Below are positions 52,939 through 61,554 of a DNA stretch of 64,000 bases, piece after piece. Each line of letters starts with the position of its first letter. Within the stretch, counting starts at the first letter, position 1. A program made the position numbers and the translations under genes. This DNA is from SpSt-398 sp033762195 (GTDB lineage Bacteria > Bacteroidota > Bacteroidia > Chitinophagales > Chitinophagaceae). The stretch covers positions 8,416-72,415 of the forward strand of contig JANRLV010000116.1 of the NCBI GenBank assembly GCA_033762195.1, written 5' to 3'. The notes beneath the pieces are model-generated. The model had not been told where the DNA came from. It ran no database searches and saw only the letters and a list, made by a program, of their open reading frames with translations.

Positions 52939-54915
52939 TTAGCTTCCCGCTTGTTCCTCCAATTTCATGATGGCTTCAAATAAGATCTCATATTGCCGGT
53001 TCAACTCCTTCGTTTCGGTTTCCGCTTTCTTATAGGCGGACTCGGTCTCCAGAAATTTCTGTTTATCTGAATAAATGGAGGGGTCGGTCAATTTTGCTTC
53101 CAGTTCTATTTTTCTTTGTTGTAAGATGGCCAGCTTTTCTTCCACCTGCTGAAAAGCCTTTTGCTGTTTCTGTAATTCTTTTTTCAATTCCTTATTGATC
53201 GGAGAGGAAGGGGCTGTGGGTTTTGGTGCAGCGGGTTTGGGGGCCGCTTGCTCTGGTTTTGGCGGTACCGGCTTTTCGGACTTCTCCGGCTTGGCCTGGC
53301 TATTTCCTTTTTTGGCCATCCTTTCCTTCCAGGCTACATATTCTTCATATCCACCTTTGAATTCCTTGATCTGGCGGTCATCGATCTCCCAGATCTTATT
53401 AGCCGTTTTAGAAACAAAATAACGGTCATGGCTCACCAGGATCATACTTCCTTCATATTTATTGAGGGCTTCGATCAGCAGATCGCAACTGTGCATGTCC
53501 AGGTGGTTGGTCGGTTCATCCAGCATCAGGAAATTGGCCTTGCTTACAATGACCTTGGCTAAGGCTACCCGCGCTTTTTCACCTCCACTCAGGATGCGGA
53601 TCTTTTTTTCTACATCATCTCCGGTAAAGAGAAAACAACCCAGCAAGCTTCGCAATTCCAGGTCGGTCATCTGGCTGCCGCAAAGTTTCATCTCGTCGAT
53701 CACTGTATTATTCAGGTCAAGTGCCTCCAATTGGTGCTGGGCATAAAAACTTTCCTCCACATTATGCCCCCATTTGCGTTCCCCCTGGGAGAACTGCTCC
53801 GAACCTGCGATGATCCGCAACAGCGTCGATTTTCCTTTTCCATTCGCACCAATCAGCGCGATCTTATCGCCTCGTTCAATCTCAGCAGACGCATTTTCAA
53901 TGATCACATTATCACCAAAGGCCTTGGTGACATGGTGCAGTTCGGCCAACACTTTCCCGGGCGTTTTATCCACCCGGAAATTGATCCGCATATTGGGCCT
54001 TTCCAATTCCGCATCCTCAATTCTCTCCAGCCGGTCAAGTTTTTTAATGATGCTTTGTGCCATAGCCGCTTTACTCGCCTTGGCTCGGAAACGTTCCACC
54101 AATCGTTCCTGCTGGCGGATGAAATCCTGCTGGTTTTCAAAGGCCTTTTGCTGCAATTCGATTCGTACAGCTTTCTCTCTTTCATAAAAATCGTAGTTGC
54201 CGGCATAAATATGCAACTGCTGTTGATACACTTCGACGATTTTCGTCACCATTCGGTTAAGAAAATACTTATCGTGGCTGACGATCACCACCGAACCCTG
54301 ATAATGTTGCAGGTATTTCTCCAACCATTCAATAGAAGGAAGATCAAGGTGGTTGGTCGGTTCATCCAGTAACAGGAGGTCGGGTTGTTGAAGGATCATT
54401 TTGGCAAGCAGGACACGCATCCGCCAACCCCCGCTAAACTCCTTATATGGCCGGCTCAGGTCGGCGTTGGCAAAACCCAAGCCTTGTAGTACTTCTTCTG
54501 TACGGTGGTGGATGGAATAACCACCCAGTGTCTCCATTTCATGCAATTTATCACTGTATTCATGGAGTGTCTTTTCATCACCTGTTCTTTCCAGTTCTTT
54601 GCCCAGCTCTTCGATCTCCTTTTCCAGTTGCAGGATTTTTTCAAAAGCTCCCAGGGCCACCTGCAGGATGGAATCCTCGGTATCAAAACTCAGCAGGTCC
54701 TGGTGCAGGTATCCAATACTTGTACTCCGGCTTCTTTCCACCAAACCGGAGGATGGGGAGTATTGCCCCACCAATAATTTTAGAATAGTTGACTTCCCGG
54801 TACCGTTAAAACCGATCAGGCCAATACGCTCTCCTGGCTGGATATGCCAGGTGGCGTCCTCAATGATGGTCCGGGCCCCAAATTCAAATGTCAGATTCGT
54901 TAGTCCTGCGAGCAT
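52939..54915 (-). CDS. ABC-F family ATPase
   Basis: 658 residues with two ABC domains and no transmembrane part. Domain 1 has Walker A GFNGTGKST (35-43), signature FSGGWRMRV and DEPTNHLD; domain 2 has GANGKGKST, LSGGEKARV and DEPTNHLD. A helical linker rich in Arg and Lys lies between (about 250-305), and a Pro/Lys-rich tether (about 555-585) joins a C-terminal coiled coil (585-655), as in Uup. ABC-F proteins act on ribosomes during translation; Uup-like members bind DNA or ribosomes. Antibiotic resistance cannot be read from the sequence. Confidence 0.92.
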   Translation of the reverse strand: MLAGLTNLTFEFGARTIIEDATWHIQPGERIGLIGFNGTGKSTILKLLVGQYSPSSGLVERSRSTSIGYLHQDLLSFDTEDSILQVALGAFEKILQLEKEIEELGKELERTGDEKTLHEYSDKLHEMETLGGYSIHHRTEEVLQGLGFANADLSRPYKEFSGGWRMRVLLAKMILQQPDLLLLDEPTNHLDLPSIEWLEKYLQHYQGSVVIVSHDKYFLNRMVTKIVEVYQQQLHIYAGNYDFYEREKAVRIELQQKAFENQQDFIRQQERLVERFRAKASKAAMAQSIIKKLDRLERIEDAELERPNMRINFRVDKTPGKVLAELHHVTKAFGDNVIIENASAEIERGDKIALIGANGKGKSTLLRIIAGSEQFSQGERKWGHNVEESFYAQHQLEALDLNNTVIDEMKLCGSQMTDLELRSLLGCFLFTGDDVEKKIRILSGGEKARVALAKVIVSKANFLMLDEPTNHLDMHSCDLLIEALNKYEGSMILVSHDRYFVSKTANKIWEIDDRQIKEFKGGYEEYVAWKERMAKKGNSQAKPEKSEKPVPPKPEQAAPKPAAPKPTAPSSPINKELKKELQKQQKAFQQVEEKLAILQQRKIELEAKLTDPSIYSDKQKFLETESAYKKAETETKELNRQYEILFEAIMKLEEQAGS

Positions 54916-54967
54916 GGGCGCGAAATTAGTGAATTGTAGGACTTTACCCGACGGATTTAACCCGGAA

Positions 54968-55018
54968 GCTAACAGCTATTAGCCATAAATGACTGCCCTT
55001 TAGCCTTTGCCTTTAAGG
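54968..55018. repeat. GCTAACAGCTATTAGC and TTTAGCC word repeats
   Basis: GCTAACAGCTATTAGCC at 54968-54984 is followed by TTTAGCC and TTTGCC words to 55018, directly before the promoter of the DUF3347 gene. Confidence 0.65.
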
Positions 55019-55021
55019 TTT

Positions 55022-55029
55022 TATCTTTG
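55022..55029 (+). promoter_or_regulatory. Candidate -7 element (TATCTTTG) of the DUF3347 gene
   Basis: TATCTTTG fits TAnnTTTG; the predicted leader to ATG 55047 is about 14 nt. A weak TTTA lies 19 bases upstream. Confidence 0.5.
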
Positions 55030-55046
55030 TCCAATAAGTGTGAACT

Positions 55047-55688
55047 ATGAAGAAATTCCTCTTGGCTATCCTCTTGCTCGGCGTAGCCGGGTTTTTAGTC
55101 TGGAAATTTGTTTTCAGTGGCAAAAAGAACCATGCCGACTCCGGGCAAAAACCCCAGGCCCTGGTGGTAAGCAAGCATTCCGAAGCCTTTAACAGCTCGG
55201 TGCAACAGTTACTGAGCGATTATTATGGTTTGACAGAGGCTTTTGTGAATTGGGATACGGTGGCTGTAAATGCGGCTGCACAGCGTTTGCAAGGTTCCGT
55301 GGACAGTCTGCGACTTTCAGAAATGGAAAAGGATTCTGCCCTTTATCCTACCGCCCAGATGCAATGGGAGGGGGTACGATCGGAGGTGGCCGGTCTGGTT
55401 ACCGAACCTTCGCTGCCAGAGAAAAGAGCCTCCCTTAATATGCTCTCCCAACAAATCTTTGACCTGCTCCGCATCGTTCGGTATGATGCCGCAAAAATTT
55501 ATTTCCAGGAGTGCCCGATGGCCCTCAATAATTATGAAATGGCTGGTAACTGGTTAAGTCCGGTAGATACGGTGAGAAATCCCTACCTCGGTCTGAAAGA
55601 CCCAAAATACGGTAAGGATATGCTTACCTGCGGTTCCACTAAAGTAACCCTTGATTATACAGTCGCAGATACAACTAAAAAAGAATAG
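55047..55688 (+). CDS. DUF3347-domain membrane-anchored protein
   Basis: 213 residues: an N-terminal transmembrane anchor (about 4-23) and a periplasmic four-helix domain (about 45-205). The C-terminal signature YFQECPMALNNY, WLSPVDTVRNPYLG, and then MLTCGSTKVTLDY matches DUF3347, found in copper- and silver-efflux-linked Bacteroidota proteins. The conserved ECPMA Cys and Met and the later TCG cysteine are candidate metal ligands. The TonB receptor gene follows 17 bases downstream, so they form an operon; a metal-uptake or -sensing role is inference. Confidence 0.85.
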   Translation: MKKFLLAILLLGVAGFLVWKFVFSGKKNHADSGQKPQALVVSKHSEAFNSSVQQLLSDYYGLTEAFVNWDTVAVNAAAQRLQGSVDSLRLSEMEKDSALYPTAQMQWEGVRSEVAGLVTEPSLPEKRASLNMLSQQIFDLLRIVRYDAAKIYFQECPMALNNYEMAGNWLSPVDTVRNPYLGLKDPKYGKDMLTCGSTKVTLDYTVADTTKKE

Positions 55689-55704
55689 GGTTGTTATTCG
55701 TCCC

Positions 55705-58059
55705 ATGAAACACTACACGGTATTACTGTCCTTCCTCCTGGCAAGCCTGTTCATTCAGGCCCAGCAAAAATTTACACTCAGCGGGTATATCAAGGACAGT
55801 CTGACCGGGGAGTCCATCATTGGGGCTACTATTTCCGTCAACGGCCAAAGCCGTGGGGTGTCCAGCAACCAGTATGGATTTTATTCCCTCACCCTCGAAG
55901 AGGGAAGTTATATTTTAACGGTCTCCCATGTGTCCTATGCCGCTCTGGTGGTTGACCGGGTTTTGGACCGTGATGTTGAACTCAATTTGCTCCTGCTCCC
56001 CAAAACAGTTACCAATAATGAGGTTGTTGTTTATAGCAAAAAACGTGATGGTAACGTGCGTAATGCCCAAATGGGAAGGGTGGATCTATCCATTGAACGA
56101 ATAAAGAATATCCCGGCTTTTATGGGGGAAGTGGATATCCTCAAGGCCATTCAACTACTTCCCGGAGTACGAAACGCCGGTGAAGGCAATGCCGGTTTTT
56201 ATGTAAGGGGTGGGGGACCCGATCAAAACCTGATCATGCTGGATGATGCGGTGGTGTACAATACCGGTCACCTGTTTGGATTTTTCTCCATATTTAATTC
56301 AGATGCCATCAAGAATACTTCCCTGATCAAAGGGGGGATGCCCGCCCAATATGGAGGACGGCTTTCGTCAGTATTGGATATTACCATGAAGGATGGGAAT
56401 ATGAACAAACTCCAGGTGGATGGTGGTGTTGGACTGATCGCTTCACGCTTTTCCATACAAGGGCCCATTAAGAAGGATAAGGCTTCCTTTATCGTTTCAG
56501 CCCGAAGGACCTATATTGATGTGCTCACCAAACCCTTTATTAAAAAATCAAGTGCGTTCTATGGTTCTGGTTACTATTTCTATGATCTGAATGCAAAGAT
56601 GAATTACAGGTTCTCAGAAAAGGACAGGATCTATCTGAGCGGGTATTTTGGACGGGATGTATTCAATTTCAACAATGCCAAACGCTCCTTTAACTCCAAT
56701 ATCCCCTGGGGAAACAGTACGGCGACACTACGGTGGAACCATGTTTTTAACAAGCGTCTCTTTGCCAATACCACAGCTGTTTACAATGATTATAATTTCA
56801 GTTTCAGCGCTGCCCAGAATGATTTTGAAGTAAAACTAAAATCAGGTATCCGGGATGCTAACCTGAAAATGGATTTTGACTATTACCCGGCACCGCAACA
56901 CAAGTTGAAGTTTGGAGGGATGTACACCTATCATCGGTTCACCCCCAATGTCGTTTCTGGCCGTTCGGACAGTATCATCTTTACCCCCAATAATGAAGGG
57001 AACAAATTCGCGAATGAGCTGGCCTTCTATATTCAGGATGATTGGGAGATCGGGAACAGGATCAAATTGAATTATGGACTTCGTTTCAGCCGGTTCATTC
57101 AGATAGGACCCTACACGAAGTTTACCCGCGATGCCGATGGGAATAAACTGGACAGCACGGTCTATGGAAAGTTCGAACCTGTACGCTCCTATGGTGGATG
57201 GGAACCACGTGTTACGGTACGGTATGAATTGTCCGAAACCTCCTCTCTGAAAGCAGCGCTTACCCGAAATTTTCAATACATCCACCTTGTCTCCAATTCA
57301 GGTAACACCCTGCCGACCGATCTTTGGGTGCCCAGCACCTATCTGGTGCAACCACAGATCAGTTGGCAGTACGCAGCTGGTTATTTCCGGAATTTTAAAG
57401 ACAATACCTACGAGACCTCGGTTGAAGTGTATTACAAGGATATGCGCAACCAGGTCGAGTACAAAGAAGGCTATACACCCGGGTTGGCCGATCCGGAAGA
57501 TGAATTTGTATTTGGAAAAGGCTGGAGTTATGGTGCCGAGTTTTATGTGAATAAGGCAAGGGGACGTTTTACCGGCTGGGTGGGTTATACCCTCTCCTGG
57601 ACCTGGCGGCAATTCAAAGACCTGAATAATGGGAACAGATATCCTACCCGTTTTGACCGTCGCCATGACCTGAGTGTTGTAGGTAACTATGAGCTCAATC
57701 AAAAATGGAAGATCGGTGGTGTGTTTGTATATGGCACAGGAAATGCCACTACCTTCCCCGAAAGCTTTTTTATCATCGACGGAGTGCTGACGCAGGAGTA
57801 TAGTCAGCTCAATCAATATCGGCTGGGTGCTTATCACCGCATGGACCTGGCGGCCACCTACACTCCCGAACCCAAAAAGAAAAGAAAATGGCAAAGCCAT
57901 TGGGTATTTAGTATCTACAATGTGTATAGCCGCTATAATCCTTATTTTATCTACTTCGATCAAACAGGAAGCCCTTATGATGGGACGCTGAAGGTAGAAG
58001 CCAGACAGGTTTCTTTGTTTCCCATTCTCCCTACGGTTACGTGGAATTTTAAATTTTGA
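55705..58059 (+). CDS. TonB-dependent outer-membrane receptor
   Basis: 784 residues from ATG 55705 (signal peptide 1-19, ending IQAQ). Domains: carboxypeptidase-regulatory-like (about 22-100; LSGYIKDSLTGESIIGATISV), plug (about 115-230; LLPGVRNAGEGNAGFYVRGGGPDQNLIMLDD, GGMPAQYGGRLSSVLDI) and a barrel to the terminal Phe. No SusD partner follows, so this is a TonB receptor of the FecA/CirA-like shape, not a SusC. The substrate is unknown. Gene order with the DUF3347 protein suggests metal or metal-complex uptake. The stop codon TGA lies at the start of a TGAGACG repeat. Confidence 0.92.
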   Translation: MKHYTVLLSFLLASLFIQAQQKFTLSGYIKDSLTGESIIGATISVNGQSRGVSSNQYGFYSLTLEEGSYILTVSHVSYAALVVDRVLDRDVELNLLLLPKTVTNNEVVVYSKKRDGNVRNAQMGRVDLSIERIKNIPAFMGEVDILKAIQLLPGVRNAGEGNAGFYVRGGGPDQNLIMLDDAVVYNTGHLFGFFSIFNSDAIKNTSLIKGGMPAQYGGRLSSVLDITMKDGNMNKLQVDGGVGLIASRFSIQGPIKKDKASFIVSARRTYIDVLTKPFIKKSSAFYGSGYYFYDLNAKMNYRFSEKDRIYLSGYFGRDVFNFNNAKRSFNSNIPWGNSTATLRWNHVFNKRLFANTTAVYNDYNFSFSAAQNDFEVKLKSGIRDANLKMDFDYYPAPQHKLKFGGMYTYHRFTPNVVSGRSDSIIFTPNNEGNKFANELAFYIQDDWEIGNRIKLNYGLRFSRFIQIGPYTKFTRDADGNKLDSTVYGKFEPVRSYGGWEPRVTVRYELSETSSLKAALTRNFQYIHLVSNSGNTLPTDLWVPSTYLVQPQISWQYAAGYFRNFKDNTYETSVEVYYKDMRNQVEYKEGYTPGLADPEDEFVFGKGWSYGAEFYVNKARGRFTGWVGYTLSWTWRQFKDLNNGNRYPTRFDRRHDLSVVGNYELNQKWKIGGVFVYGTGNATTFPESFFIIDGVLTQEYSQLNQYRLGAYHRMDLAATYTPEPKKKRKWQSHWVFSIYNVYSRYNPYFIYFDQTGSPYDGTLKVEARQVSLFPILPTVTWNFKF

Positions 58060-58101
58060 GACGTGAGACGTGAGCCTCACGAAACTCACGCCTCACGCCT
58101 C
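58058..58101. repeat. GTGAGACGTGAG/CTCACGCCTCACG word repeat
   Basis: GAGACGTGAGACGTGAG (58058-58074) and CTCACGCCTCACGCCTC (58085-58101) are reverse complements with two mismatches over 17 bases and form a hairpin. The family returns at 60527-60655. Confidence 0.75.
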
Positions 58102-58120
58102 ACATATCCCGAATTCCATT

Positions 58121-58128
58121 TACCTTTA
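58121..58128 (+). promoter_or_regulatory. Candidate -7 element (TACCTTTA) of the glutamine-synthetase-like gene
   Basis: TACCTTTA differs from TAnnTTTG only in the last base. It would give a leader of about one base before ATG 58133. Confidence 0.35.
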
Positions 58129-58132
58129 TTCC

Positions 58133-59488
58133 ATGAAAACCACCCTCAAGGAAATTCTGGAAAATTCCGAACACGATACTTTCAAATTCGCATTTGCCGA
58201 CATCGATGGCATTCTTCGTGGCAAAATGATCAGCCGAAAAAAGTTCCTGGATTCACTAAAGGATGGCATTGGTTTTTGTGATGTCGTTTTTGGCTGGGAT
58301 AGTTCCGATCAGTTATATGACAAAGGCAGCATTACCGGTTGGCATACCGGATATCCTGACAGACCGGCCAGGATAGATCTATCCACCCTTCGCTTCATAC
58401 CCTGGCAGGATGATATACCCTTTTTTATAGCTGATTTTTCGTCGCCAGAGGGCAACGATCTCGCTGCTTGTAGCCGGAGTTTATTAAAGCGAATAGCAGC
58501 CCGATCGACTGAAATGGGGTATCGTGCGGAGTTTGCCCAGGAATTCGAGTGGTTCAATTTCTGCGAAACCCCGCAAAGCCTTGCGGCCAAAGGATACTCA
58601 AACCCTGAGCCCTTTACCCCTGGTATGTTTGGCTATTCGATCTTGCGTACCTCTGGACAACATGCCTACTACCAGGATCTGTTTCAGTTGCTCACTCAAT
58701 TTGATATTCCCATTGAAGGCATTCATACAGAAACCGGTCCGGGTGTATACGAGGCCGCTATTGCCCATGATGAAGTGGTTAAAGCGGCCGATAAGGCTAC
58801 CTTGTTCAAAACCGGGGTGAAGGAGATTGCATATCAGCATGGACTGATTGCCTCTTTTATGGCCAAATGGAATGAAAACCTTCCGGGTTGTAGCGGTCAT
58901 CTCCACCAAAGCTTGTGGTCGCCGGATGGTTCCACTAATCTTTTCTACGAGGATAAGGACCCCAACCACATGAGTGAACTATTTCGTCAATACCTGGCCG
59001 GGCAACTTTATTGCCTGCCCCATATCCTACCTATGTATGCCCCAACTATCAATAGCTACAAGCGCCTGGTAGAAGGGGCCTGGGCACCTACCACTATTAC
59101 CTGGGGATATGATAACCGCACAACGGCTCTCCGGGTGATTAATACTTCTGCTGCCTATACCCGATTAGAAACCCGGGTGCCCGGTTCGGACACCAATCCT
59201 TATCTGGCTATGGCCGCTGCCCTTGCTTCCGGGTTATATGGTATCCAACATAAATTATCCCTGGATACAGCTCCAACTTCAGGTAATGGTTACGAGGCCA
59301 ACGGGAATGGGCAACTTCCAAAGGGATTGTTTGAGGCGGCTACGGCGATGGAAGCTTCCCCCATTGCGAAGGAATTGTTTGGTGAGGCTTTTGTCGCGCA
59401 TTTTACGGCTACGCGCCTCTGGGAATGCCGCCAACAGGCCAAGGCAGTCACCGATTGGGAATTGAAACGCTATTTTGAGATCATATAG
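58133..59488 (+). CDS. Glutamine synthetase-family ligase (PuuA-like, not classical GlnA)
   Basis: 451 residues from ATG 58133; the upstream GTG frame reads through repeat words. Glutamine synthetase fold motifs are visible: FAQEFEW (metal Glu137 and Glu139 region), TGPGVYE (201-207), GCSGHLHQSLW (His256), NSYKRLVEGAWAP (from 307) and ETRVPGSDTNPYLAMA. Glutamate and ATP sites are intact. It lacks the tyrosine adenylylation loop of GlnA and fits the group that joins glutamate to amines (gamma-glutamyl-amine or -polyamine). An operon with an APH-like kinase follows. The amine substrate is unknown. Confidence 0.88.
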   Translation: MKTTLKEILENSEHDTFKFAFADIDGILRGKMISRKKFLDSLKDGIGFCDVVFGWDSSDQLYDKGSITGWHTGYPDRPARIDLSTLRFIPWQDDIPFFIADFSSPEGNDLAACSRSLLKRIAARSTEMGYRAEFAQEFEWFNFCETPQSLAAKGYSNPEPFTPGMFGYSILRTSGQHAYYQDLFQLLTQFDIPIEGIHTETGPGVYEAAIAHDEVVKAADKATLFKTGVKEIAYQHGLIASFMAKWNENLPGCSGHLHQSLWSPDGSTNLFYEDKDPNHMSELFRQYLAGQLYCLPHILPMYAPTINSYKRLVEGAWAPTTITWGYDNRTTALRVINTSAAYTRLETRVPGSDTNPYLAMAAALASGLYGIQHKLSLDTAPTSGNGYEANGNGQLPKGLFEAATAMEASPIAKELFGEAFVAHFTATRLWECRQQAKAVTDWELKRYFEII

Positions 59489-59495
59489 ATCATTG

Positions 59496-60539
59496 ATGGA
59501 TTACGAAAAAATCATTCGAAAAGCCTGGCAGGGGTTTGATGCTTCCAAGGAGATCAAACAAATAGAAGACATCAGTGCCCGTGTGTCTACCAACCATGTT
59601 TTCAGGGTAACCTTTGATGACGGAGATATTGTCATTGCCAAATTCTCTTATTACGGCCAGTACGAACATTTCAAGGAGGATCACCGGATCATACATACAC
59701 TTTCTAATAACCTGTTGTTCCCCTTTGAGAACCTCCTGGCCAAATCCCTTTTAAAGAACAACCGGGTTTATACTTATCATTATCGCCAGCGGAACAAAGA
59801 AGCCTGGGTAGTATTTTATAATCCAGTTAGGGTGTTGGAACGCATGCCCAGACGACTGGAAGAAGCCGATATCCGAAAGTTTGGTAGGCAGATCGGAAAA
59901 TTCCACAAAGCCTGTTCGCGCGTTGGGAATGTACTTCCCCGCTCATCCAAAACACTCCGTACGGATATCGCACTCTTACTGGAAAGGGTAGAGGAACAGG
60001 GACCTAAATTTGGTTCAAAGGCCCAAATAGAAATGGTACGGCATCATGCCGAGCAATTTTTGAAGAACCGGAACAAACTCAATGCCGGCTCCTTTGAAAC
60101 CATACCCGTTTTTATTGATTGGAACATTGGCAATTTTTCGGTGACAAAAAAAGGAGAGCTTTATTCACGATGGGATTATGACTGGTTTCGAATGAGTTCC
60201 CGAATATTGGATTTTTATTTTTTTAGTCGCGTGGTCTCTGATGCCGGTGACAGGACCGTGTTCAGTTATGGTATCAATACCTTCATGGAAGATCGGTTCA
60301 AACTGTTCTTAAAGGAATACCATGCGGTAAACCCATTAAGCGCCAACGAGGTCCGCTTTCTGCGGGAAGGATATCGTTTCTTTATCCTGAACTATGTGAT
60401 CAAAGATGGATTTTATTTCTTTTCGGAACAGTATGCCAAAAAACTCACCGCCGAAGCGTATGAAAAATACCTCCCTTCAATAGATAGCGATTTTGACCCG
60501 GAGGTGTTGATTGAGGAGTTGGGAATAAGGGAGGCGTGA
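59496..60539 (+). CDS. Aminoglycoside phosphotransferase-fold (APH/choline kinase-like) protein
   Basis: 347 residues from ATG 59496, 7 bases after the ligase stop. The APH fold is recognisable: N-lobe with the strand-turn VFRVTFDDGDIVIAKFSYYG (Lys49 candidate for ATP), catalytic-loop equivalent VFIDWNIGNFSV (Asp208, Asn213) and metal-loop equivalent SRWDYDWFR (about 226-232). The usual HGD of the Brenner motif is FID, so the His and Gly are replaced while Asp and Asn remain. It probably phosphorylates a small alcohol or amine-containing substrate. The stop TGA is supplied by a GAGGCGTGAGG repeat. Confidence 0.8.
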   Translation: MDYEKIIRKAWQGFDASKEIKQIEDISARVSTNHVFRVTFDDGDIVIAKFSYYGQYEHFKEDHRIIHTLSNNLLFPFENLLAKSLLKNNRVYTYHYRQRNKEAWVVFYNPVRVLERMPRRLEEADIRKFGRQIGKFHKACSRVGNVLPRSSKTLRTDIALLLERVEEQGPKFGSKAQIEMVRHHAEQFLKNRNKLNAGSFETIPVFIDWNIGNFSVTKKGELYSRWDYDWFRMSSRILDFYFFSRVVSDAGDRTVFSYGINTFMEDRFKLFLKEYHAVNPLSANEVRFLREGYRFFILNYVIKDGFYFFSEQYAKKLTAEAYEKYLPSIDSDFDPEVLIEELGIREA

Positions 60540-60655
60540 GGCGTGAGGAATAATTTTTTCGGCGTAAAAATAAACCATTTTTAAATAACTTAAATTTTCT
60601 GACTCACAACTGACGACTCACGTCTCACGTCTGACGACTCACGTCTCACGACTCA
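60527..60655. repeat. GTGAGGCGTGAGG and CTGACGACTCACGTCTCACG words
   Basis: GAGGCGTGAGGCGTGAGG at 60531 onward is followed across about 60 bases by CTGACGACTCACGTCTCACG, present exactly twice (60610-60629 and 60631-60650, period 21). Inverted pairing is possible between the two kinds of word. The first kind contains the stop codon of the kinase-like gene. Confidence 0.75.
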
Positions 60656-60667
60656 AAACCCACAAAA

Positions 60668-61516
60668 ATGTCCCACACCCCCTTCCACCATATCATCGAC
60701 CGCTATTCCATCATTTTCTTTGACGCCTTTGGGGTGATCAAGAATTACAAGGGGTTGGTGCCTGGCATTGAAAGGACCTTTGAATATTTACAAAAGACCG
60801 GTAAGGAGTATTACATCGTCACCAATGATGCGTCACGTAGTCCGCAATTATTGGCAGCTACCTATCACCAACTGGGATTGAACCTGATCGAACACGAACG
60901 GATTATTTCCTCCGGGATGCTGGCCAAAGAGTACCTGGATCTCAAGGTCAGTGAAGGGATTGTGGCCTATCTGGGTACAGAAAAATCAGCTCATTACATT
61001 GATAGTTCCGGTTTACATACCCTGCCTGTTTGCGCCATCAATGAAGGAAATATCGATAAAGTAAATGCGCTTGTCTTGCTGGATGATGAAGGATTTAATT
61101 GGTTTGAGGACCTGAATAAAGCGGTGAATATTCTAAGAAAACGAACAATTCCGGCCATTGTGGCCAATACAGATAATACCTATCCCCTGAGTGGAGGCAA
61201 TGAGGTCTCCATTGCCATTGGTGGTATTGCCGCGATGATCGAGAGTATTGTTGGAAAACGGTTTATCCGCTTTGGTAAGCCTGATTCGCAGATGTTCATG
61301 TTTGCCTATGACCTTGTGCGGGAAAAAAGACCGGCGAATAAACAAGAGATCCTGATGGTAGGGGACACCCTGCATACCGATATTTTAGGAGGAAATAAGT
61401 TTGGTTTAGATACTGTACTCGTGCTTACCGGCAACACCCAGCCTGAAGACGCTGAAACCCGTATCCGATCGACAGGAATCGTTCCGACTTATGTTTGTAA
61501 TAATGCGGTGATTTGA
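60668..61516 (+). CDS. HAD-IIA (NagD-like) phosphatase-family protein
   Basis: 282 residues of the haloacid-dehalogenase superfamily, IIA subfamily with a C2 cap between motifs II and III. Motif I is FFDAFGVI: nucleophile Asp19, but the usual Asp two residues on (general acid/base) is Phe21, as in some NagD-like hypothetical groups. Motif II is VTND (51-54), motif III RFGKP and motif IV MVGDTLHTDILG. It may be a phosphatase with altered chemistry, or a non-catalytic binding protein. It follows the kinase-like gene by 128 bases filled with repeats, so cotranscription is uncertain. Confidence 0.85.
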   Translation: MSHTPFHHIIDRYSIIFFDAFGVIKNYKGLVPGIERTFEYLQKTGKEYYIVTNDASRSPQLLAATYHQLGLNLIEHERIISSGMLAKEYLDLKVSEGIVAYLGTEKSAHYIDSSGLHTLPVCAINEGNIDKVNALVLLDDEGFNWFEDLNKAVNILRKRTIPAIVANTDNTYPLSGGNEVSIAIGGIAAMIESIVGKRFIRFGKPDSQMFMFAYDLVREKRPANKQEILMVGDTLHTDILGGNKFGLDTVLVLTGNTQPEDAETRIRSTGIVPTYVCNNAVI

Positions 61517-61528
61517 AAGATGAGCGTT

Positions 61529-61547
61529 GTCAGATGACAGATGACTG
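61529..61547. repeat. CAGATGACAGATGAC word
   Basis: GTCAGATGACAGATGACTG lies between the convergent HAD and secreted-protein genes; its ends (GTCA/TGAC) are complementary. It is a short single-site member of the spacer words and TGA-rich. Confidence 0.5.
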
Positions 61548-61554
61548 TAAGCCG

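Noticed and set aside
53731..54372. 213-residue plus-strand frame inside the ABC-F gene
   Set aside because: Antisense to a gene with two complete ABC domains; the translation has no recognisable features.
57298..58089. 263-residue minus-strand frame opposite the TonB receptor
   Set aside because: Antisense to the barrel part of the receptor and runs into the downstream repeat words; no family resemblance.
60610..60650. Two 20-base direct repeats, CRISPR-like at first sight
   Set aside because: Only two copies with a period of 21, no spacer between them, and made of a low-complexity word family found elsewhere; no cas genes in the window.
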